A stretch of 21,106 nt of DNA from a bacterium (GTDB taxonomy: Bacteria; Patescibacteriota; Patescibacteriia; UBA2591; JAGGZP01), in the NCBI GenBank assembly GCA_021161965.1, contig JAGGZP010000037.1, forward strand, positions 1 to 21,106. The letters are read 5' to 3'. Of the stretch, positions 14,985-21,106 are shown piece by piece (positions within the stretch are counted from its first letter, which is position 1; every line of letters begins with the position of its first letter). Below the pieces are notes generated by a model. It did no database searches and had not been told where the DNA came from. It saw nothing but the letters and a program-made list of their open reading frames with translations. Both the position numbers and the translations under genes were made by a program.

Positions 14985-15135
14985 ACCCCAGCACCTAAAT
15001 TTGCAAAATAACAGGGAGGCAGCACATCACCGCTAAAGCGACAAGCCTATTCGGGTACAGTGCTGTAACGTTAAAATTATTTAGTGATAAATGATTAGTT
15101 AGAAACGATTTTTCGGAGCAAATTTGGTGCGGGGT
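14985..15135. other. Large stem-forming element (structured RNA or MITE-like)
   Basis: Bases 14985-15004 (ACCCC, A bulge, GCACC, T bulge, AAATTTGC) are complementary over 18 bp to 15118-15135 (GCAAATTTGGTGCGGGGT). Inside, CAGCAC (15020-15025) pairs with GTGCTG (15060-15065), and within that CGCT (15031-15034) pairs with AGCG (15037-15040). A further hairpin lies just outside at 14957-14977 (AGAC/GCG arms around TAAATC). Nested pairing over 150 nt is unlikely by chance. I do not recognise it as tmRNA, SRP RNA, 6S RNA or a known riboswitch. On the - strand it would be in the comEC 5' leader; alternatively it is a non-autonomous element with terminal inverted repeats. Confidence 0.55.
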
Positions 15136-15142
15136 TCTCAAA

Positions 15143-15190
15143 AATCTAGAAAAATTTTCTGCATTTTTCAAACTTGAAAATTTTTAGATT
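15143..15190. repeat. A/T-rich inverted repeat, terminator-like
   Basis: AATCTA plus AAAATTTTC (15143-15159, with a 2-nt bulge) pairs with GAAAATTTTTAGATT (15176-15190), about 15 bp. It lies between the large stem-forming element and the glmS tail repeats, and could end glmS transcripts reading on the - strand. The A/T-only composition makes this uncertain. Confidence 0.45.
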
Positions 15191-15198
15191 TTTGGAAA

Positions 15199-15450
15199 TT
15201 ATTCTACAGTTACACTTTTTGCTAAATTACGCGGTTTATCTACCATGAACCACGTAGGGTTCATGGCGAGCGATGGGGTTATAAAATATTTTTCCCGCCA
15301 ATTTATTCTACTGTTACACTTTTTGCTAAATTACGCGGTTTATCTACCATGAACCACGTAGGGTTCATAGCGAGCAATGGGGTTATAAAATATTTTTCCC
15401 GCCAATTATTCTACAGTTACACTTTTTGCCAAATTACGCGGTTTGTCTAC
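15199..15450 (-). repeat. Three tandem copies of the glmS 3' end
   Basis: A segment of about 45 bp encoding VDKPRNLAKSVTVE-stop occurs three times in direct order: 15199-15243, 15303-15347 and, as the genuine glmS end, 15406-15450 (period 103-104 bp). The two extra copies differ from the gene at two or three bases. Each is joined to a 58-60-bp spacer (15244-15302 and 15348-15405) that is nearly identical between copies and contains the palindrome CCATGAACC/GGTTCATGG (one mismatch in the copy nearest glmS). Each extra copy forms a 21-codon frame (15199-15264, 15303-15368) starting at an ATG in the palindrome and ending with the GlmS tail and TAA. The junction with unique gene sequence is sharp, after TCTAC. 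Confidence 0.85.
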
Positions 15451-17241
15451 ATCACAGCCGCGGAAAACTGCCGAATAGTAAGCTAAAAGTTGTAATGGAA
15501 TAACATTTAAGAGAGGAGTTAAAAGGTCTTTTGTTTTCGGAACAAAAATAACATCATCAGCTATTTTTTTGATTTGTTTATTTCCTTCAGTAGCAACCGC
15601 AATGATTGTTCCGTTTCTTGCTTTAACTTCTTCAATATTTGAAATTATTTTTTGATAAATTAAATTTTCGGTATCATTTGCCAAAACAACAACTGGCATA
15701 TTTTTGTCAATTAGAGCAATTGGTCCATGTTTCATTTCTGCTGCCGGATAACCCTCGGCATGGATGTAAGAAATTTCTTTTAATTTCAAAGCTCCTTCAA
15801 GTGCCGTTGGAAAATTATAACCGCGGCCAAGATAGAGAAAATTATTGAAATGATAATATTTCTGGGCGATCTTTTTAATATTTTCGCTATCTTTTAAAAT
15901 CTTTTTTACTTTTTCTGGAATTTCTGTTAAAGCAGTTAAGATATCTTTCATTTGTTTAGTTTTTATTTTCTTTCTTAAAGAAGACAAAAGCAAAGCTAGT
16001 TCTACTAAAACAGTTACTTGCGAAGTAAATGCTTTTGTTGAAGCAACACCGATTTCTGGCCCAGCGTGAAGATAAATACCCGCGTCAGTTTCGCGGGCAA
16101 TAGTCGAGCCGACTACATTAACAATCCCAAAGACTTTTCCATTATTATTTTTGATTTTCCTTAGCGACTCTAAAGTATCAGCTGTTTCTCCTGACTGACT
16201 AATAACAAAATAGGCAGTGTCTGGTTCGATTGGCACATTTCGATATCTGAATTCTGAAGCGTATTCGACTTCGGTTTGAATACCAGTAATATTTTCAAGA
16301 AGATACTCGCCAATTAATCCTGCATGCCAACTTGTTCCGCAAGCAATAAAAACAAATCTTTTTGCTTTATTTAAAAAGTTGAGCCAGTTTTGGATTCCAC
16401 CCAATTTTATTTTACCTTGGTCAGCGAGTACGCGGCCGCGAAAAGAATTTCTAATTGTTTCTGGCTGTTCGAAAATTTCTTTAAGCATAAAATGAGGAAA
16501 TCCTCCTTTTTCTATTTGTGAGAGATTCCAAGAAATTTCATTAATTTTTGGTTGAACTAAATTATTCTCTTTTGTGACAATTTGATAACTATTTTTTTTC
16601 AGAACAGCAATTTCATTATCGGCTAAATAGATAGCATTTCGAGTGTATTCAATAATTGGTGTTGCATCAGATGCAATAATAAATTCTTTATTGTTAATTA
16701 AACCAATTACTAAAGGACTGCCCTTCCGAGCAACAATTAATTTATCTGGTTCTAAAGAGGAAATGATTGCTAATCCATAGGTTCCTTCAATTAAATCTAA
16801 AGATTTTTGTACAGCTGATAACAAATCTCCATCGTAGTACTCTTCAATTAAATGAGGAATTACTTCGGTATCTGTTTCTGAAATTAATTTGTGTCCTTTT
16901 TTTATTAGCCATTTTTTTAGCGAGGCATAATTTTCAATAATTCCGTTGTGGACAACATAAATTTGTTTCTTGCAATCAAATTGTGGATGGGCATTTATTT
17001 TATTTGGTTCGCCATGAGTTGCCCAGCGAGTGTGAGAAATAATAATATTCCCTTTTGGTAAATTTTTGGTTTCTTCCTCGAGTAATTTAACACGTCCTTT
17101 AATTTTTTTTAAATGAATTTTGTTTTTATTTAAAATAGCAACTCCCGCAGAATCATAACCGCGATATTCTAATCTCTTTAACCCCCTAAGAGCAATTGGT
17201 AAACCATTTTTTTTGCCGATATAGGCGACTATTCCACACAT
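15406..17241 (-). CDS. glmS: Glutamine-fructose-6-phosphate aminotransferase GlmS
   Basis: GlmS makes glucosamine-6-phosphate from fructose-6-phosphate and glutamine, the first step toward UDP-GlcNAc for the cell wall. The 611-aa protein has MCGIVAYIG with the nucleophile Cys2, the amidotransferase pattern GRVKL, SHTRWATHG and HNGIIENY (residues about 48-105), then two SIS sugar-isomerase domains (GTSWHAG and SQSGETADT near 302-355; LGRGYNFPTALEGALKLKEISYIHAEG near 470-500), and the invariant C-terminal DKPRNLAKSVTVE. Length is standard. There is no glmS ribozyme upstream: only 75 nt separate it from divergent holB. A promoter lies so close that a leaderless message is likely. Its 3' end is duplicated twice immediately downstream. 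Confidence 0.98.
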   Translation of the reverse strand: MCGIVAYIGKKNGLPIALRGLKRLEYRGYDSAGVAILNKNKIHLKKIKGRVKLLEEETKNLPKGNIIISHTRWATHGEPNKINAHPQFDCKKQIYVVHNGIIENYASLKKWLIKKGHKLISETDTEVIPHLIEEYYDGDLLSAVQKSLDLIEGTYGLAIISSLEPDKLIVARKGSPLVIGLINNKEFIIASDATPIIEYTRNAIYLADNEIAVLKKNSYQIVTKENNLVQPKINEISWNLSQIEKGGFPHFMLKEIFEQPETIRNSFRGRVLADQGKIKLGGIQNWLNFLNKAKRFVFIACGTSWHAGLIGEYLLENITGIQTEVEYASEFRYRNVPIEPDTAYFVISQSGETADTLESLRKIKNNNGKVFGIVNVVGSTIARETDAGIYLHAGPEIGVASTKAFTSQVTVLVELALLLSSLRKKIKTKQMKDILTALTEIPEKVKKILKDSENIKKIAQKYYHFNNFLYLGRGYNFPTALEGALKLKEISYIHAEGYPAAEMKHGPIALIDKNMPVVVLANDTENLIYQKIISNIEEVKARNGTIIAVATEGNKQIKKIADDVIFVPKTKDLLTPLLNVIPLQLLAYYSAVFRGCDVDKPRNLAKSVTVE

Positions 17242-17248
17242 ATATTTT

Positions 17249-17277
17249 ATGATAACTAAAATTAGCTAGAAAGTCAA
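17249..17277 (-). promoter_or_regulatory. Promoter for glmS, predicting a leaderless mRNA
   Basis: On the - strand TTGACT (17277-17272), 17 nt, TATCAT (17254-17249). Only 7 nt separate the -10 box from the glmS ATG (17241), so transcription should begin at or within 1-2 nt of the start codon. Confidence 0.6.
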
Positions 17278-17284
17278 TATAGTC

Positions 17285-17312
17285 TTGCTTTTTTTTTATT
17301 TTGTTTTATATT
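17285..17312 (+). promoter_or_regulatory. Promoter for holB, predicting a leaderless mRNA
   Basis: TTGCTT (17285-17290), 16 nt, TATATT (17307-17312). The -10 box ends 4 nt before the first ATG (17317) of an ATGATG pair; a normal start point near 17319 would put the second ATG (17320) at the very 5' end. The -35 match is imperfect. Confidence 0.5.
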
Positions 17313-17316
17313 AGAA

Positions 17317-18258
17317 ATGATGCAGATTATTGGTCATCAAAACATCCAGAAATTTTTGAAATTAGCCTTATTAAAAGATAGATTATCTCATGCTTATTTA
17401 TTTTATGGTCCTGAACTCGTTGGGAAAAAAGTGGTTGCTTTTGAATTTATTAGTAATGTTTTAAAGAAAAATATAAGTAAAAAACAATTTGAGATAATTA
17501 AAAATCAGATTAGACAAGGGATTTATCCGGGTGTTTATATTGTTTCCCGAAATGAAAGTGCTAAAAATATCACTATTGAGCAAATTCGTGATTTAAGAAA
17601 AAAGTTAGGTCTAGGGTCGTTAAATAAGTCTTATCAGTTTGCTTTAATTGATGATGCTTCAGAAATGTCAATTGCTGCAGCAAATTCTTTTCTAAAGTTA
17701 CTTGAGGAACCGCCAGAAAGGGCAATTATTATTCTAATAACCAAGAACAAAAATTTATTACCAAGGACAATTATTTCTCGTTGTCAGTTATTAAAATTTA
17801 ATTTAGTTCCCCTGAAAGACATTGAAAATTTTTTGATTAATAATTTCAATCTTAATAGAAATAAGGCCGAAGAGATTGCTAGTTTATCGTTTGGTCGGCC
17901 TGGTATGGCGGTTAGATTTATTCAAGATCCAGAATTTTTAGAAGATTATAGAAAAGAGGTCAAAAGTTTTCTTGAAATTCTTGATGCTGATATAGTAAAA
18001 AGATTTAATTTTGTTCAAAAAAGATATCAATCACCAAATTTTTTAGCTTGGCAAATTGCTTTGAGAGATTTATTATTGTTAAAGCAGAATATTAAACCAG
18101 AAAATAAATTTTGTTTAAGTAGATTAAAAGAGACTGTTAGTAAAATTTCTTTCAAGCAAATTTGTGATATCTATTCGAAATTAGAAAAAGTTCGTTATTA
18201 TTTTAATAAAAATGTTAATAGAAGATTGATAATTGAAAATTTATTTGTTAATCTATAA
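17317..18258 (+). CDS. holB: DNA polymerase III delta' subunit
   Basis: Delta' is part of the clamp loader that places the sliding clamp on DNA. The 313-aa protein shows an AAA+ clamp-loader layout: IIGHQNIQKFLKLALLKDRLSHAYLF, a degenerate P-loop (YGPELVGKKV) as usual for delta', the Walker-B region FALIDDASEMSIAAANSFLKLLEEPP, and the SRC motif (ISRCQLLKF) that supplies the arginine finger. The four-cysteine zinc module between the P-loop and Walker B in many delta'/DnaX proteins is not present (NISKKQFEIIKNQIRQG occupies the place). A start at the second ATG is possible. The lipoprotein gene follows 4 nt later, suggesting an operon. Confidence 0.9.
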   Translation: MMQIIGHQNIQKFLKLALLKDRLSHAYLFYGPELVGKKVVAFEFISNVLKKNISKKQFEIIKNQIRQGIYPGVYIVSRNESAKNITIEQIRDLRKKLGLGSLNKSYQFALIDDASEMSIAAANSFLKLLEEPPERAIIILITKNKNLLPRTIISRCQLLKFNLVPLKDIENFLINNFNLNRNKAEEIASLSFGRPGMAVRFIQDPEFLEDYRKEVKSFLEILDADIVKRFNFVQKRYQSPNFLAWQIALRDLLLLKQNIKPENKFCLSRLKETVSKISFKQICDIYSKLEKVRYYFNKNVNRRLIIENLFVNL

Positions 18259-18262
18259 TGAT

Positions 18263-19309
18263 ATGAAAAAAACAATTATTTTTTTGGCATTATTTTCATT
18301 TTTATTTTTTGGTGCCGGCTGTGTAAAAGTAAGAGTTGGCACGTTTGACGGTGGGGTATACAAGTCAACAAATAAAGGATCAAATTGGCAACAAAAAGTA
18401 GATCTTTTAGCGATTAGCTCCCAACCAAAAAAAATTGCCTCTGTTAATATTACAGCAATGGTTTTTGATCCACAAGACTCAAAAACAATTTATATTGGTA
18501 CAGAAAATCGTGGTGCTTTTGTTACTTTTGACGAAGCAAATTCTTGGCAAGAAATTAGAAATTTACCGCGAGGAAAAGTTACTGCAATTGCAGTTCATCC
18601 ATTTGCAAAACATATAGTTTATATTGCTATCGGCGAAAGAATTTTTAAAAGTAGTGATTGTTGCCGAACATGGAAAACAGTTTATTTAGAGAATCAGCCG
18701 GATATTGAAATAACTACTTTAGCTATTGACCGAGCTGATCCAAAAAAAGTTCTTGCTGGTCTTTCTGACGGGCGTTTAATTAGAAGTATGAATTCTGGTT
18801 CAAGTTGGTCTATATTAAAAGATTTTCATTCGTCGATAAAACAAATATTATTTAATCCTCACAACACTGGTATTATTTATGTTTCGACAAAAAACGCTGG
18901 ACTATGGAAAACAACTAATGGAGGAGCAGATTGGAAAAATCTTGACGAGAGTCTTAAGAATTTCTCTGGTGGACGAAATGTTAAGAAAATGATTTTTGAT
19001 AGAAATCGTAGTGATTCAATAATTACCTTAAGCTCTTACGGAATTTTAAGGACAGATAATGGCGGAAAAGATTGGACAAGTTATAAATTACTTTATAAGC
19101 CAGGAAAAATTAAAATTTACTCTTTTGCAATTAATCCACAAAATTCACAAGAAATTTATTATACAACAGAAAAAACATTTTATCGGACAAGTAATGGCGG
19201 ATTAGATTGGCAACCAAAATCTTTACCGACCAAGAGAGCAGGGAAATTTATCTTAGTTGATCCAAATAATCCAAGCAATATCTATTTGGGAGTGGCAAAA
19301 GAAAAATAA
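18263..19309 (+). CDS. Asp-box (BNR) repeat lipoprotein, beta-propeller
   Basis: A 348-aa exported protein. I chose the ATG at 18263 because it begins a lipoprotein signal, MKKTIIFLALFSFLFFGAGC, with the expected lipid-bearing Cys20; an upstream in-frame ATG at 18233 would overlap holB and bury the signal. The mature part has about seven Asp-box-like turns (S/T-x-N/D-x-G-x-x-W): STNKGSNW, TFDEANSW, SSDCCRTW, SMNSGSSW, TTNGGADW, TDNGGKDW and TSNGGLDW, spaced 40-50 residues, as in sortilin/YCF48/sialidase-type beta-propellers. It is probably anchored to the outer face of the membrane and binds a protein or glycan; enzymatic residues of sialidases are not evident. It is co-transcribed with holB, with no obvious functional link. 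Confidence 0.92.
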   Translation: MKKTIIFLALFSFLFFGAGCVKVRVGTFDGGVYKSTNKGSNWQQKVDLLAISSQPKKIASVNITAMVFDPQDSKTIYIGTENRGAFVTFDEANSWQEIRNLPRGKVTAIAVHPFAKHIVYIAIGERIFKSSDCCRTWKTVYLENQPDIEITTLAIDRADPKKVLAGLSDGRLIRSMNSGSSWSILKDFHSSIKQILFNPHNTGIIYVSTKNAGLWKTTNGGADWKNLDESLKNFSGGRNVKKMIFDRNRSDSIITLSSYGILRTDNGGKDWTSYKLLYKPGKIKIYSFAINPQNSQEIYYTTEKTFYRTSNGGLDWQPKSLPTKRAGKFILVDPNNPSNIYLGVAKEK

Positions 19310-19320
19310 ATTAAAAATTA

Positions 19321-19347
19321 AAAAGAAGCGATTTAATCGCTTCTTTT
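19321..19347. terminator. Bidirectional hairpin terminator
   Basis: AAAAGAAGCGAT (19321-19332) and ATCGCTTCTTTT (19336-19347) form a perfect 12-bp stem with a TTA loop. The T-run and A-run at its ends serve both converging units, the + strand holB-lipoprotein pair and the - strand yjbQ. Confidence 0.92.
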
Positions 19348-19367
19348 ATTTTACAAATAAAGTATTA

Positions 19368-19772
19368 TCAACTTCTAATAATTTTTAAAATAATTTTTCT
19401 TTTTCTCGGACGATTATCAAAATCGATTAAAACTATTTGTTGCCAGGTACCTAAAATAAGATTGCCATTTTCAATTGGAATTGATAAATTTGGTTTCATC
19501 AAGCTCGCTCGAATATGAGCGTAACCATTATTATCTCCCCAAGCTTTATTATGTTCGTAGTCAGTTTCTTCGGGGACAAGTTTTTCTAAAGTGTTTTTAA
19601 TGTCTTTCAGCAATCCTTTTTCATACTCGATTGTAGTAATAGCTGCGGTCGAACCAACAACAAAGATGGTTAAAATACCATCTTTTATTCCTGATTTTTT
19701 AACAAAATCGCTGACTTTTTCAGTAATATCGATAATATCTGTATGTCCTTTTGTTTGAATTGTTAATTCCAT
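19368..19772 (-). CDS. yjbQ: YjbQ/UPF0047 family protein
   Basis: A 134-aa member of the YjbQ (UPF0047) family, also named secondary thiamine-phosphate synthase; the natural role is unsettled. Family motifs are present: VGSTAAITTIEYE, YEHNKAWGDNNGYAHIRASLM (one break at KAW for clarity: acidic and His residues in DYEHN and AHIR), IPIENGNLILGTWQQIV and FDNRPRKRK. Length is typical. Where many relatives have NGHAHI, this protein has NGYAHI, so one His is replaced by Tyr while the second His is kept. Its start overlaps the stop of the DUF2905 gene by one base (TAATG), pointing to translational coupling. Confidence 0.93.
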   Translation of the reverse strand: MELTIQTKGHTDIIDITEKVSDFVKKSGIKDGILTIFVVGSTAAITTIEYEKGLLKDIKNTLEKLVPEETDYEHNKAWGDNNGYAHIRASLMKPNLSIPIENGNLILGTWQQIVLIDFDNRPRKRKIILKIIRS

Positions 19773-20008
19773 TATTTTTTAAAAATCTTAAAAATTAGAG
19801 AAAAAATTATCGAGAGGATAATACTAATTAACAAGCTACTTATTATTGGGGCATAAAATGTAAAATTCCCTTTTTTAACATAAATATCACCAGGTAGTTT
19901 CCCAAAACCAATTTTTCCAAAAAATAAAATTAAAGCACCAAAAAATACCAAAAATAAACCAAAAAAAATAGTTAATTTCCCAATATCATTAAAGTTTATC
20001 GAGTTCAT
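19772..20008 (-). CDS. DUF2905 small membrane protein
   Basis: A 78-aa protein with two membrane helices: LTIFFGLFLVFFGALILFFG and the C-terminal IISSLLISIILSIIFSLIF. Between them is the family signature GKLPGDIYVKKGNFTFYAP (DUF2905). The function is unknown in the family. The chosen ATG (20008) matches the family N-terminus (NDIGKLTIFFG); an in-frame ATG at 20065 would add 19 residues (MTQFLIVWKLEIGNLKECL) encoded by simple-sequence repeats, so it is unlikely to be used. The gene overlaps yjbQ by one base. Confidence 0.85.
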   Translation of the reverse strand: MNSINFNDIGKLTIFFGLFLVFFGALILFFGKIGFGKLPGDIYVKKGNFTFYAPIISSLLISIILSIIFSLIFKIFKK

Positions 20009-20021
20009 AAGGCATTCTTTC

Positions 20022-20105
20022 AAATTTCCAATTTCCAATTTCCAAACTATTAAAAATTGAGTCATTGAAAATTCATTGAAAATTGATCATTGATCATTGA
20101 AAATT
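20022..20105. repeat. Short tandem repeats
   Basis: AATTTCC-type units at 20022-20043, then TCATTGAAAAT twice (20062-20072, 20073-20083) and TGATCAT twice (20084-20090, 20091-20097). The block fills the gap between the HDIG gene's terminator hairpin and the DUF2905 start. Confidence 0.85.
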
Positions 20106-20124
20106 GCCTGCCGATGAGGCAGGC
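20106..20124 (-). terminator. Hairpin after HDIG gene
   Basis: GCCTGCC (20106-20112) and GGCAGGC (20118-20124) form a perfect 7-bp GC-rich stem with a 5-nt loop, 4 nt beyond the HDIG stop. On the - strand it is followed by AATTTTC, a short U-tract, so it is a plausible but not ideal terminator. Confidence 0.6.
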
Positions 20125-20128
20125 GTTA

Positions 20129-20680
20129 TTATAAACCAATTTCTTGACTAATTTCTCTCATTGCATTAAGAGAGATTTCAAAGAATTTTTCTAGAGATAA
20201 ACCCAATTCTTGGCATTTGGAAATATTTTCTCGATTTGCTCCTCGTGCAAATCCTTTTTCTTTAAAACGATGGATAATATTCTCCACGGTTAAATCTTTT
20301 AATTTTTTTGAAGGTAAAACAAGTGTTGCCGCAACAATTAAACCAGATAAAGGATCAGCTGCAAATAATGCTTTATCTAATTTTGATTTTCTTGGTAGAT
20401 TATGGATTGGATTATGCACTTTTATTGCGTAAGTAATTTCTTTGTCAAGACCCATTTCTTCTAAAAATTTTGCTCCGATTAAACTGTGTTCTTTTGGGTT
20501 ATTTTTAGTTTGTTCATAATCAATATCATGAAGTAGGCCGGCTATTTCCCATTTATCTTTATCTTCATTAAAATATTCAGCTAAACCGCGCATAATTGCA
20601 CCAACAGCCAGACAATGCTTAATCAAATTTGGCGTTTTTATCTTTTCATTTAGTAACTTTAAAGCTTCTTCACGTGTCAT
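20129..20680 (-). CDS. HDIG-domain phosphohydrolase
   Basis: A 183-aa HD-superfamily metal-dependent phosphohydrolase of the small stand-alone HDIG type. Metal ligands are visible: H22 (LIKHCLAVG), the H51-D52 pair in GLLHDIDYEQ, a later His in KEHSLIGAKFL, and the Asp in ALFAADPLSGLIVA. The substrate is unknown; relatives act on nucleotides or cyclic dinucleotides. ATG start, no Shine-Dalgarno. It starts just after the rpsP terminator, so it needs a promoter in or just before the hairpin region or depends on read-through. Confidence 0.92.
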   Translation of the reverse strand: MTREEALKLLNEKIKTPNLIKHCLAVGAIMRGLAEYFNEDKDKWEIAGLLHDIDYEQTKNNPKEHSLIGAKFLEEMGLDKEITYAIKVHNPIHNLPRKSKLDKALFAADPLSGLIVAATLVLPSKKLKDLTVENIIHRFKEKGFARGANRENISKCQELGLSLEKFFEISLNAMREISQEIGL

Positions 20681-20690
20681 AAAAGTATAT

Positions 20691-20714
20691 TAAAAATGGT
20701 ATTACACCATTTTA
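20691..20714 (-). terminator. Terminator after rpsP
   Basis: AAAATGGT (20693-20700) and ACCATTTT (20706-20713) form an 8-bp stem with an ATTAC loop. On the - strand the stem is followed by T-rich sequence (TTTTTAATAT), fitting an intrinsic terminator. Confidence 0.75.
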
Positions 20715-20726
20715 AATAAAGAAAAG

Positions 20727-21104
20727 TTATTTATTTTCTTCTGTTGTTTCAGTTTTTTGTACTTCTTCCTTTTTTTCTTCTTTTATTTCCTCCTTTTTCT
20801 CTTCTTCTCTTTCTTCCTTTTTCTCTTCTTTTTCTTCTCGGTGTTTTTTAACTACATTTCTCTTTTGACCCTTTATGATTCCCTGATTTATTAAAAAATT
20901 ATGAACCGAATCAGTTGGTTGAGCACCTTTTGAAATCCAATAAAGGATTCTCTCTTTTTTTAGTTTTGCTTCCTTAGTCCGCGGATTATAATAACCTAAA
21001 TTTTCCAAAAAATCACCAAAAGGATCTTTAGTTTTTTCCAAAACAATTAATCGAAATATAGGTTGATGTTTTTTACCTCTTCGAGCAAATTTTATTGCTA
21101 ACAT
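20727..21104 (-). CDS. rpsP: 30S ribosomal protein S16 with charged C-terminal tail
   Basis: S16 is a primary-binding protein of the small subunit. Residues 1-80 are the S16 core: MLAIKFARRGKKHQPIFRLI, then DFLENLGYYNPRTKEAKLKK and ILYWISKGAQPTDSVHNFL. Residues 81-125 are an extension of almost only Lys and Glu (with TETTEENK at the end), predicted to be a single charged helix or disordered; typical S16 is about 80-90 residues. The ATG at 21104 is the family start, only 2 bases from the window end, so the upstream context is not visible. Confidence 0.97.
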   Translation of the reverse strand: MLAIKFARRGKKHQPIFRLIVLEKTKDPFGDFLENLGYYNPRTKEAKLKKERILYWISKGAQPTDSVHNFLINQGIIKGQKRNVVKKHREEKEEKKEEREEEKKEEIKEEKKEEVQKTETTEENK

Positions 21105-21106
21105 AG

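Noticed and set aside
14985..15135. SRP RNA, 6S RNA or tmRNA
   Set aside because: No GGAAGGAAGCAGC-type SRP loop, no 6S-like central bubble in a long rod, and no tRNA-like ends of tmRNA.
15199..15405. Tn7-like transposon at the glmS attachment site
   Set aside because: No transposition genes or Tn7-type ends are present in the gap; only short repeats are seen.
15199..15450. CRISPR-like direct repeats
   Set aside because: The repeats carry a coding end of glmS, the spacers are nearly identical to each other, and there are only three units; no cas genes are present.
17242..17316. glmS ribozyme or riboswitch in front of glmS
   Set aside because: The gap is 75 nt, contains a divergent promoter pair and leaves no room for the ribozyme; none of its conserved core was seen.

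Overview
This is a visibly AT-rich bacterial window with tightly packed genes, short intergenic gaps and standard stop codons (TGA ends ymdB, so it is not a TGA-recoded lineage). Small housekeeping genes, a ribosomal protein S16 with a charged tail, an almost complete lack of Shine-Dalgarno sequences, and diverged proteins beside ordinary core genes suggest a Candidate Phyla Radiation / Patescibacteria chromosome, possibly Parcubacteria-like. That placement is an inference from gene style; there is no rRNA marker here.

Region 1 (2-7541, all + strand) is core. It holds the end of a GNAT-type acetyltransferase gene, an unknown protein with faint TraB/PrgY-like features, the chromosome-partition protein ParB, and a ROK sugar kinase. 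A near-perfect sigma70 promoter then drives clpP, which ends in a hairpin terminator. The block closes with rny (RNase Y), ymdB, a patatin-like lipase and the 45-aa ribosomal protein L34 gene rpmH. mutM/fpg converges on rpmH from the other strand.

Region 2 (about 8400-12190) is accessory DNA. Three single-gene units, all on the - strand (a HEAT-repeat protein, an unknown 314-aa protein, a methyltransferase), are each followed 40-60 nt after the stop codon by a related, partly palindromic GC-rich repeat. The best repeat has the architecture of an integron attC site: outer boxes fitting RYYYAAC and GTTRRRY plus a perfect 9-bp inner inverted repeat. I read this as an integron-cassette-like array without an integrase in the window (a CALIN-type arrangement). 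A second methyltransferase, split by a frameshift, lies beyond it, and a tRNA-Val(CAC) gene closes the block.

Region 3 (12195-17241, - strand) holds tRNA-Val, whose 5' end overlaps the stop codon of a phosphoribosyltransferase gene, then ndk, comEC and glmS. The 455 bases between comEC and glmS contain a large stem-forming element with 18-bp arms and two extra tandem copies of the 3' end of glmS, each joined to a conserved spacer of about 60 bp.

Region 4 (17249-21104) starts with a divergent promoter pair for glmS and holB in which both -10 boxes sit so close to the start codons that leaderless mRNAs are predicted. holB is followed by an Asp-box (BNR) repeat lipoprotein. A strong terminator separates these from converging - strand genes: rpsP, an HDIG-domain protein, a DUF2905 membrane protein and YjbQ.
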